Shown piece after piece: positions 44,353 through 51,540 of a DNA stretch of 51,540 nucleotides; within the stretch, counting starts at the first letter, position 1; each line of letters begins with the position of its first letter. Source of the DNA: Oxalobacteraceae bacterium OM1 (GTDB taxonomy: Bacteria > Pseudomonadota > Gammaproteobacteria > Burkholderiales > Burkholderiaceae_D); contig SPQI01000183.1 in assembly GCA_004570315.1 (NCBI GenBank), positions 1-51,540 of the forward strand, given 5' to 3'. The notes under the pieces were generated by a model, which ran no database searches, was not told the origin of the DNA, and saw only the letters and a list, made by a program, of their open reading frames with translations. Position numbers and translations under genes: made by a program.

Positions 44353-44456
44353 ACCTGGGCGCAACGACCGCCGGGACGGCTGAAGCCGGCCCCGAAGTCC
44401 GGTACACTGCCGACCACGTTCCCACCGTTGCCAGCGAACTCACGCAAAGATTGCCC

Positions 44457-47204
44457 ATGGCAAATTTATCGCCCCCAGCGACGACGCAGACATCCGACTC
44501 CACGATTGGGCACTTGCGCGACTGGTCCACGTCATCGCTGGGACATCCATCGGCGTGGCCGCCAGAGCTGCGCATGGCGGTCCAGCTTGTCATGGGTTGT
44601 CGCTTCCCGATGTTCATTGCGTGGGGACCGAATCTCGGACTGGTCTATAACAGCGCCTACGCCGAGTTCCTGTGGTGGGTGAATTAGTGTGCGATTGGTT
44701 AGTCGGCAGCGAGCGTGTGGGCGGAGATCTGGGGCACCTTGCAGCCGCTCGTCGAGCGGGTGATGGCCGGCGAAGAAATTTTTATGCGGGACATGGCGTT
44801 CACGATGTCCCGCAATGGACGGCGCGAACGCACGTGGTTCACGTTTTCGATGTCGCCAGTGCGTGACGCCACGCAGCGCATCGTTGGCATGTATGGGGCG
44901 TCAACGGAAACCACGCACCGCATGCGCGCCGAACGCCGCCAGGCGTTTCAGCTACAGGTGGCCGATACACTGCGCCGGCTTTCAAACCCCCACGACGTCA
45001 TGGCTGCCGCCAGCCGGCTCCTTGGGGAGCAATTTGGCGTGGGCCGCGTCGGCTATGCCGTCGTCGATGAGTCGAAGCGGACCGTGAGCGTGGATGCTGA
45101 CTGGACTGACGGCCAAATGGCCAGCCTTGGCGGGGTTACACGACCCATGGACAGCTTCGGCCCCGAACTCGTCCAGCAGGCCCAGCGTGGCGTAACGCTC
45201 TGCATCGACGATATCAGCCGCGACACCCAAGCCGCTGCTTACGAGGCCGGGTATGCCGCCATTGGCGTTCGCGCGATGATCATCGTGCCGCTGTTGGAAC
45301 ATGACCGTCTGGAAGCCATCCTGTATCTGCATGAAGCCAGTGCGCGCGAATGGTCCACGGAGGAGGTGGAACTGGCGGAGGACGTTGCTCGCCGGACGTG
45401 GGATGCATTCCAGCGCGCGCGTGCCGAGCAAGCCTTGTTGGCAGAAACGCGGGTCCTGGAACTCCTGCAACACACCGGGGCACGGGTGGCCTCCACCCTC
45501 GACATGCAGACCTTGCTGCAGGCGATCACTGATACCGCGACCGAACTCAGCGGTGCCCAGTTCGGCGCATTTTTTTACAACGCGCAGAATGCCGACGGTG
45601 ACGTGTACAGGCTGTACACCCTGTCGGGGGCGCCGTGGGAAGCGTTCGAGGGCTTGGGACATCCTCGAGCCACGCCGGTGTTTGGCCCGACGTTTCATGG
45701 CCAGCCGCCGATCCGCAGCGGCGACATCACCCGGGATCCGCGCTACGGCCAATGGCCGCCGCATCACGGCATGCCACCCGGGCACTTGCCCGTGCGGAGT
45801 TACTTGGCGGTGCCGGTCGTCTCGCGTTCGGGCGAAACCATCGGTGGCCTGTTCCTGGGCCACGCCGACACCGACGTCTTTACCGAACGAACCGAGCGCC
45901 TGATCGGGGGGATTGCCGCCCAGGCTGCGCTCGCCATCGACAATGCCCGGCTGTATGCGGCAGCCCAGAAGGCTGCCGAGGAACGAGAGGCCCTGCTGGT
46001 ACGGGAGCGCCTGGCGCGCGCGGAATCCGAGCGCCTGAGCAAGATGAAAGACCAGTTTCTGGCCATGCTGGCCCATGAACTGCGCAACCCCTTGGCGCCG
46101 ATTGCGACCGCGGCTGAGCTGTTGAACATTGCCGGCGGCTCGGAAGCGGTCGTGCAGCGCACCAGCGAGATCATCCTGCGGCAGACCGCGCACATGACGC
46201 GCATGGTCAATGATTTGCTCGACGTGTCACGTGTGACACGCGATCTGGTGACACTGGAAAAACGTCCGCTGAATCTGAAGGAAGTTATTGCGACGGCCGT
46301 GGACCAGGTCCGGCCGCTGTTGATCGAGAAGAAGCATCAGTTGACGTTACAACTCCCGGACGAGCCATTGGTCGTCAATGGCGACGTCATTCGGCTGGTG
46401 CAGGCGCTGGCGAACATTTTGCACAATGCCGCCAAGTACACGCCGGACGGCGGTGAGATTTGGCTGAGCGCCGAAATCGCTGCCGACAGGATCTTCCTGT
46501 CGGTCAAGGACAACGGCGTCGGCATGCCAACGGAGTTTTTACCGCAGGCGTTTGAATTGTTTTCGCAGGGAGCGCAGACGCTGGCGCGGTCGCAAGGTGG
46601 CTTGGGTCTTGGTCTTGCTTTGGTCAAGAAGCTGGTCGAGCTGCACGGCGGGGCAGTCAATGCCTTTAGCGAAGGCCCGGGCAAGGGCAGCACATTTGGC
46701 ATCGCACTTCCTCGGTTGCGCGACGCCACGGCGGCGGGCGATCAACCTGCAGCAGCTCACCAACTTCCAATTGAACAAGGAATAGCGAGCGTTGCACTAC
46801 CCATACTGGTAGTCGACGATAACCGTGATGCGGCGCTCACCCTCGCAGAGATTCTTCAGCATGAAGGCTATGCCGTGTCAGTGGCGCACTCTGCGGAAGA
46901 CGCATTACTGGAAGTTTCGAAGGAGCCACCGGCTGTCATGCTGCTCGATATCGGCTTGCCCGGCATGGACGGCTACGACTTGGCCAGGCAGATCAAAGCA
47001 ATACCCGAACTGCGCAACGCCATTCTCATTGCGACGACCGGGTATGGTCAGGGACCAGACCTAGAGGAGGCCATGGGTGCCGGCTTCCACCACCACTTCG
47101 TCAAACCGGTGGACTTGGCGCAACTATGTGTGCTGCTTGCGAGGATTGGCCGAACTTGGACGCTTCGACATTCGTCGGCGATGCCGGAGTCCAAACGTCG
47201 GTAA
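44457..47204 (+). pseudogene. PAS-GAF-GAF-kinase-receiver hybrid with two in-frame stop codons
   Basis: A 915-codon hybrid kinase if the stops are ignored. Up to about 44684 it encodes the first part of a PAS domain (PMFIAWGPNLGLVYNSAYAE). Then TAG codons occur at 44685-44687 and 44700-44702. The frame is kept, and the PAS domain resumes at once with SAASVWAEIWGT. Two GAF domains follow, then LAHELRNPLAPI, NAAKYTPDGG and LGLGLALVKKL of the kinase, and a C-terminal receiver (VVDDNRD, LLDIGLPGMDG, VKPVD). An internal restart at the GTG at 44715 could still make the rest. This is either a pseudogene or an error in the sequence. Confidence 0.85.
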
Positions 47205-47426
47205 AGCGGCAGGCAGTCAAAGCTGTCACCAACAGCAGCCGCAATAGCTCTCTTCATCCATGTCGTGAACCGCGACGGCGTTGTTGCCTCTAACCGGCAA
47301 TGCCAATTTCCCAAGCTGGCCTGACCTATCAAATCGATTCGACGCCGTACATTGCCATGACGGCTGTACGAGGCGGCGTCCGGTGCCGGTGGTTGTGTGG
47401 TCTTTGGCCGGCGTTTCGGCCGAACG

Positions 47427-48059
47427 ATGATGAGACGCATCACAAGACTCACGGCAGTATTGCCACTATGCCTTAACTTGACTATATCGGCTGTGGCCTT
47501 CGCCGGCGGCGGTCCACTTGGCATCGACCACCGGGTGAACCTGGACGAGCAAGGAATCTGGAAACGCAGCAACCAGCGTGGGCTGGAAGCGCTCGCGATT
47601 GGTGTACCCATTGCCGGGGCGCTGTGGGAAGGCAGCGACTCGCGCTTGGGCAAGACGTACTGGCAGGCGACCGATTCGCTACTGCTGGGGGGCGCTGGTT
47701 ACCTGGTGTTGAACAACACGTTTCGCCGCCTGCGGCCGAGCCAGACCGATTCACCGAACGACTGGTTCAAGAGCGGCGGCCACAGTTTCCCGAGTGGCGA
47801 GGTGACGGCCGTCAGCTCCGCCGTGACGCCCTTTGTACTCGAATACGGTAAGGATGACCACGCGGCCTACGCGCTCGAGCTCTTGCCGCTCTATGATGCG
47901 GTGGCCCGTGTGAAGTCGCAGGGGCACTGGCAATCTGACGTGTTGACTGGCTGGGTGCTCGGCACGGCGGTCGGCTACTACGCGCACACGCGCGACACGC
48001 CGTTGACCGTGCAGATCCTGCCTCGTGGCCTGACCGTTGGCTGGAGCCGGCAATTTTAA
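47427..48059 (+). CDS. Exported PAP2-family protein
   Basis: A 210-residue protein with a signal peptide. The motifs are NNTFRRLRPSQTDSP, HSFPSGEVTAVSSAV and VKSQGHWQSDVLTGW. The second is PSGE in place of PSGH, so a usual catalytic His is missing; the third retains GHxxSD. It resembles the lipid A-/undecaprenyl-type PAP2 group but has no obvious membrane helices beyond the signal and a few hydrophobic strands. A decayed copy of its 3' end lies at 49654-49760. Confidence 0.78.
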   Translation: MMRRITRLTAVLPLCLNLTISAVAFAGGGPLGIDHRVNLDEQGIWKRSNQRGLEALAIGVPIAGALWEGSDSRLGKTYWQATDSLLLGGAGYLVLNNTFRRLRPSQTDSPNDWFKSGGHSFPSGEVTAVSSAVTPFVLEYGKDDHAAYALELLPLYDAVARVKSQGHWQSDVLTGWVLGTAVGYYAHTRDTPLTVQILPRGLTVGWSRQF

Positions 48060-48439
48060 ATTGCAATGCGGCCGATCTACAAACTGCTCTACGTCCCCTT
48101 GCGCAAGATTGTCGCCAGAAGGAGCTGCCCCTCATTGCTCACGCGATGCATTAATCATTTGGGATGCGAAATAGATGCGGCTAAAGCCTTCTTTGTCCAT
48201 GATCAAGGACAGCGACACCAACTCGACTGGAATTTCGATGCGGATGTTGGCTCTTCGGCCTGACACTTCGGAAGTGGACTACTTATAACGTGTCCGCGTG
48301 CGGCGTGCCCGTCCTTTATCCTGTTACGGGACGCTGATTGCCGGGACATTAGTGCCGCCGAAGCGAGTTGCTCGAGTACCTGCTCAAGCTATGCAAGCTT
48401 GTACGGATAACCAACGCTCTAGCGCGACGTTACTGAAGG

Positions 48440-48658
48440 TTACGAGTCCGAAGCGGCGTTGCCCTTCCAGGCCGCCTCCTCATTGGCGGAGAGTGCGTAC
48501 GACAGGAAGACGAACTGCGAGGCACCGACCATAGTCAACGAGCAGTGCGGGCACTTGATGACGCCCCGTTCCCACGACTGGTCCATCAAGTCGAACTGGG
48601 TTACGTGAAACGGCCTGCCACAGTGTCCAGCTTTGCAATGCATGATGCTTGATGACAT
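48440..48658 (-). CDS. Zinc-ribbon miniprotein, copy 2
   Basis: A 72-residue protein beginning MSSSIMHCKAGHCGRPFHVT, with CPHCSL near residue 37. It shares with the protein at 40137-40406 a Cys...GCG/GHCG pair, an acidic spacer, a CPxC pair and a C-terminal helix with ANEEAAW. It overlaps no other gene and is divergent from the receiver at 48733. The function is unknown. Confidence 0.65.
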   Translation of the reverse strand: MSSSIMHCKAGHCGRPFHVTQFDLMDQSWERGVIKCPHCSLTMVGASQFVFLSYALSANEEAAWKGNAASDS

Positions 48659-48732
48659 AAGGATGCCCCAATATGGCGTGTAGAATGAGTCGCAATACGT
48701 CTCAATCCACGCCTTTCTCGAATAGTTTTGCC

Positions 48733-49191
48733 ATGCATACACCCTGGAGCGCTACTTCCGATGGTCGATCAAAGAAGGACCTGTCTGGCGCACTGGCAAT
48801 TTCCAGCATGGTATCGGATTCGCCGGCGCTACGGAGGCGGCGCGTCCTGCTGGTTGACGACAATGCCGACCTTTTAACGCTGACGGCCGACCTGTTCATC
48901 CTGCTCGGGTATGAGGTCCTGACTGCACCGACCGGGGACGAGGCGCTCGACGTCCTGCAACAGCGCAGCGACGTTGACCTGCTCTTCAGTGATGTCGTCA
49001 TGCCCGGCGTGGATGGCGTTCAGCTCGCGCAGATAGCCCGCAGACTGCATCCGGCCATGCGTATCATTCTGGTTTCGGGCTTCGTCAACGTGCCAAGTGG
49101 CACCGCTAGCGTGCACGACTTCGACTTCATTCCGAAGCCGTATCGGCTCAGCGACATCACACGCCTCCTGACCAGCGACCCGGAGCAGTAA
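48733..49191 (+). CDS. Single-domain response regulator, copy 2
   Basis: A receiver-only protein of about 152 residues; the real start could also be the ATG at 48808. The phosphorylation site is complete: VLLVDDNADL, LLFSDVVMPGVDG, LVSGFVN and FIPKPYR. It is strongly similar to the receiver at 38524 (same length of core, same DFDFxPKPYRxxD ending). It may receive phosphate from the hybrid kinase at 44457 or from another kinase; no direct partner is adjacent. Confidence 0.85.
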   Translation: MHTPWSATSDGRSKKDLSGALAISSMVSDSPALRRRRVLLVDDNADLLTLTADLFILLGYEVLTAPTGDEALDVLQQRSDVDLLFSDVVMPGVDGVQLAQIARRLHPAMRIILVSGFVNVPSGTASVHDFDFIPKPYRLSDITRLLTSDPEQ

Positions 49192-49276
49192 GGCGACAAG
49201 GGCATAAGCACCCCAAAGTTCTTTTCCTTGCAAAGGAAATGACCTGATTGCCCTGCAAACGAAGGTGCCCAGTTCA

Positions 49277-49513
49277 ATGGAAATGCCGTCCTGGCTTAAA
49301 CCTGGCGCCCCGGTGATTTGGAGGGCCCAAGTTAGCGTGCAACGCGGTGCGGTAGTCGAAGTACCGGCTGTCGTGGAATCCATTACACCGAAGCGTGTCC
49401 GCATCCGGTATATCGCCCGTGTTAGCCATGAGGACCGCGTCGTTGTCCGCACGGTGTGCGCTTACGTGCTTACAGAACGGCATTGGACTGCACCAGAACT
49501 GGACACTGTTTGA
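49277..49513 (+). CDS. Small SH3-like protein, copy 2
   Basis: A 78-residue protein starting MEMPSWLKPGAPVIWRAQVS, then VPAVVESITPKRVRIRYIAR and VVVRTVCAYVLTERHW. It is a clear relative of the protein at 41869-42117, with the same order of motifs. The start could also be the ATG at 49283. It follows the second receiver gene by 85 bases on the same strand. Confidence 0.7.
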   Translation: MEMPSWLKPGAPVIWRAQVSVQRGAVVEVPAVVESITPKRVRIRYIARVSHEDRVVVRTVCAYVLTERHWTAPELDTV

Positions 49514-49653
49514 CTTTCCCGCTTGTTGAGCCTACTTTTTCCTATCGCGACCCGGTAGAGCAATCAATGTCCAATTGCGGATAAGCGAATCACCAGAGTG
49601 GAGCGGGTCAAGACCCGCTGCAAAACGAATCGCTAGTATTTGAAAATCAACAG

Positions 49654-49760
49654 TACTGGCCGGCTGAGCGCTCGGCACTGCAGTCGGCTACTACTCTCAT
49701 ACCCGCGACACGCCATCGACTGTGCAGGTCCTGGCCCGTGGCCTTACCGTTGGATGGCGC
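49654..49760 (+). pseudogene. Decayed 3' fragment of the PAP2 gene
   Basis: Read in frame, it gives GTAVGYYSHTRDTPSTVQVL then ARGLTVGWRM, almost the same as the end of the intact PAP2 protein at 47427-48059 (GTAVGYYAHTRDTPLTVQIL, PRGLTVGW). A stop codon interrupts the upstream part. It is a remnant of a duplicated copy. Confidence 0.85.
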
Positions 49761-49966
49761 ATGATTGGAACCGAGGCGGCATGAATGTCGGCTATGGAGA
49801 AGTCTGTACTTCCGCTTCGGGTCGCCAAGCGTCTGTCGACCTCAATACCGGAGCGGGAGTATGCGCTCTTTTCCCGCCGTTCCAGAATTTTTACGCGATG
49901 CGTACTGTCGGCCAGGAGCAGACCTCGCTTCCTCAAAAAAAGGATCGTTGCGGCTGTTGTCTATCG

Positions 49967-50998
49967 TTACTCTCCTTGACGGGCACCCTTTCGATAGTCC
50001 GTCGGGCTGCTCCCAGTCCAATGTTTGAATGCGCGGCAGAAACCTGTGACGTCCGAGAAGCCGAGATCGAATGCTAGCGTTGCCACGCCCGTGTTTGAAT
50101 TTGCTAAGCGATGGACTGCAATGTCCCTTCGCAAGCCGTCTTTCACCGCCTGGAAATGCGTCCCTTCCTCTGCTAGTCGACGGTTAAGCGTCCGGACGGA
50201 GGTGTGCAACGCTTGTGCAAGATCTTGTATGGTCGCTGCATGTGCAATGTTCTGCTCAAGATATTCGCGTGTTTTCGCTGTAATGGAACCGCGATGAGAT
50301 GCGCTGAAGGTCCAGTCTTCCGGGGCGCGCTTCAAGAACGCCCATAGCTCGTGCTTCTCGCGTTTGAACGGCTCCGCACAATCTTGGTACGAGAAGTAAA
50401 TGCCCGTCATGTCAGCATTAAAGCGCACTTCGCCGGGATACAGGAAAGCGTAGTCCCCTACATGCCTGGGTCTAGCGAACGTGAAATCAACCTGGTGCAG
50501 GCTGATTTCCCTGCCAAGCAACCAGGATGCAATGCCGTGAATGAGCTTCATCATCAACTCATGCCCAAGCGGCGTGACCTGCATACGAGGCGTTCTTTCG
50601 ACAAGAGCCACCCGTACCAAATTATTTTTGGTTGAGATCTGCAGCCGGTAATCATCCAGTAGCAGATTCCAGAAGCGCACAAAACGATTTAGGGCGACCA
50701 GCACTGTCGGCGCATCCAGCAAGCTGAGCATGAGGTATTTAAGGGTGCCGGTGCGGATGGGCCGGGACCACAGTCCTAGCATCTCGTCATCGAGTGTGGC
50801 CGCCACTGTCCTGTACAGCGCGACATATTGCTGACGCGTCAGACGTGCATCAGGCTGATGGAGAAGGGGCCGAGGAATAGCGGCACTCGCCAGTACCTGT
50901 GCTGCCAGCTTTTCCCCGTGATGGGTGCGAACGGCCTGCAGCATCCCGTGCAGGAAGTGAGCCGATACAGTCAGGGGGTTTTGCAAAGATGGCCTCAT
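49967..50998 (-). CDS. AraC-family regulator with arabinose-binding-like N-domain
   Basis: A 343-residue regulator. The N-terminal part contains LTRQQYVALYRTVAATLDDE and MLGLWSRPIRTGTLKYLML, the effector domain of the OruR/ArgR-like AraC group. The C-terminal two-helix-turn-helix unit reads ATIQDLAQALHTSVRTLNRR, then VATLAFDLGFSDVTGFCRAF and KHWTGSSPTDYRKG. The ATG at 50998 is the most plausible. It is divergent from a ketosynthase gene, with repeated operator-like sites between them. Confidence 0.9.
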   Translation of the reverse strand: MRPSLQNPLTVSAHFLHGMLQAVRTHHGEKLAAQVLASAAIPRPLLHQPDARLTRQQYVALYRTVAATLDDEMLGLWSRPIRTGTLKYLMLSLLDAPTVLVALNRFVRFWNLLLDDYRLQISTKNNLVRVALVERTPRMQVTPLGHELMMKLIHGIASWLLGREISLHQVDFTFARPRHVGDYAFLYPGEVRFNADMTGIYFSYQDCAEPFKREKHELWAFLKRAPEDWTFSASHRGSITAKTREYLEQNIAHAATIQDLAQALHTSVRTLNRRLAEEGTHFQAVKDGLRRDIAVHRLANSNTGVATLAFDLGFSDVTGFCRAFKHWTGSSPTDYRKGARQGE

Positions 50999-51010
50999 GA
51001 CTCTTCGATT

Positions 51011-51024
51011 ATGGCGCATTTTGC
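51011..51024. promoter_or_regulatory. Operator-like direct repeat, copy 1
   Basis: ATGGCGCATTTTGC, identical to the copy at 51119-51132, 108 bases away, about ten helical turns. A partial third copy ATGGCGCA lies at 51032-51039. It sits 13 bases before the AraC ATG, so the regulator probably binds here and controls itself. Confidence 0.55.
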
Positions 51025-51118
51025 ATATTGAATGGCGCAACGTGGCAACCTTTTCGCCGATGTCTCCCTATACTCGCTCCTGATTCATCTGGCGTCTGCC
51101 GCGTGCGGCGGTCACCGC

Positions 51119-51132
51119 ATGGCGCATTTTGC
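51119..51132. promoter_or_regulatory. Operator-like direct repeat, copy 2
   Basis: ATGGCGCATTTTGC, identical to the copy at 51011-51024. It lies 46 bases before the start of the ketosynthase gene, which fits a site for activation of that gene by the divergent AraC-type protein. Confidence 0.55.
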
Positions 51133-51177
51133 CAATGAATACCTGCATGTCTTAATTGGTCAATCGAGGAGCATGAT

Positions 51178-51540
51178 TTGAATACAAGACGAATTGTCGT
51201 GACTGGCATGGGGGTCGTGTCGCCCTTGGGCTGCGGGGTCGAGGCCGTATGGCGTCGCCTGTTGGATGGTCAGTCAGGATTGGCTACGCTGCCCGAGGAG
51301 GTCACGGAAGGAATCGCCTCTAAGGTTGCCGGCGTGGTGCCGAGCTTGACGAATGACTGCCCATGGGGTTTCGATCCTGCCCTCGCTGTGGAAGCCAAGG
51401 ACCATAAGAAAATGGACCGGTTCAGCCTGTTTGCCCTGGCTGCGGCACAGGAAGCCTTGCACCAGGCCGGCTGGCAGCCGGACACCGACAGCGCGCGCGA
51501 CAGGACGGCAACCATTGTGGCTTCAGGCGTGGGCGGATTT
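51178..51540 (+). CDS. Beta-ketoacyl-ACP synthase, FabF-like (cut by window end)
   Basis: The N-terminal 121 residues of a ketosynthase of the FabF/FabB type. It starts with a TTG at 51178 behind GAGGAG and reads MNTRRIVVTGMGVVSPLGCG. The segment GIASKVAGVVPSLTNDCPWG is followed by DHKKMDRFSLFALAAAQEAL and the end TIVASGVGGF. These are typical FabF features; the catalytic Cys lies beyond the window. The linked AraC regulator suggests a specialised, not general, fatty-acid or secondary-metabolite role. Confidence 0.88.
   Translation, partial: MNTRRIVVTGMGVVSPLGCGVEAVWRRLLDGQSGLATLPEEVTEGIASKVAGVVPSLTNDCPWGFDPALAVEAKDHKKMDRFSLFALAAAQEALHQAGWQPDTDSARDRTATIVASGVGGF

Noticed and set aside
49640-50077. 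A 145-residue frame after the SH3-like gene
   Set aside because: It overlaps the decayed PAP2 fragment and the end of the AraC gene in other frames and resembles neither.

Overview
The window reads as a chromosomal segment of a beta-proteobacterium, most likely Burkholderiales and probably Oxalobacteraceae (a Herbaspirillum/Noviherbaspirillum/Massilia-type background). This rests on a high-GC host backbone, the purB-GST-bfr-bfd-hemP neighbourhood, a beta-proteobacterial type bacterioferritin, and many small stress, signalling and membrane genes of the kind common in that family. No rRNA, tRNA or CRISPR array was recognised.

Layout. (1) 1-4430 is ordinary backbone: a YceI/cytochrome b561 operon behind a palindromic operator, purB, a glutathione S-transferase, and the iron genes bfr, bfd and hemP with a Fur-box-like palindrome. 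(2) 4440 to about 20.9 kb is a visibly AT-richer, horizontally acquired island. It begins with two integron gene cassettes, each closed by a convincing attC site but with no integrase gene nearby. Next come a translationally coupled two-gene module (NdpA/YejK-like protein plus a multi-TM, coiled-coil membrane protein) and a 1170-residue SIR2-domain protein. Then follows a compact Tn7-like transposition operon read leftwards, tnsA-tnsB-tnsC-tniQ-tniQ, with an XRE regulator upstream. After it lie an OmpA-like inner-membrane protein and a DEDDh-type exonuclease. The exact transposon ends could not be fixed by eye. (3) 21-30.4 kb is a detoxification/catabolic cluster: LysR, a NepI-like exporter, a YahK-like reductase, a Tat-exported hydrolase, a second MFS exporter, two hydroxynitrile-lyase-type cupins, a tautomerase, a broken SDR gene, a double carboxymuconolactone decarboxylase and a cyclophilin-fold lipoprotein. 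(4) 30.6-35.2 kb holds a minimal tyrosine recombinase, a dispersed repeat and small stress genes (BON protein, Crp/Fnr regulator, eRF1-like protein). (5) 35.4-49.8 kb is a signalling and membrane region: a REC-PAS-GGDEF-EAL protein, receivers, kinases, PAP2 phosphatases, zinc-ribbon miniproteins and SH3-like miniproteins. Several occur as paired copies, and two or three are broken. (6) 49.9 kb to the end: an AraC regulator divergent from a ketoacyl-ACP synthase gene, with repeated operator-like sequences between them.

How it fits together. The island at 4.4-20.9 kb looks like a transposon-borne cargo region dominated by probable phage-defence functions: SIR2 NAD hydrolase, NdpA/membrane module and cassette genes of unknown function. 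The NdpA/membrane gene pair is the best candidate for an undescribed system. The remaining regions look like stress, iron and oxidative-metabolism functions, with traces of duplication and decay.
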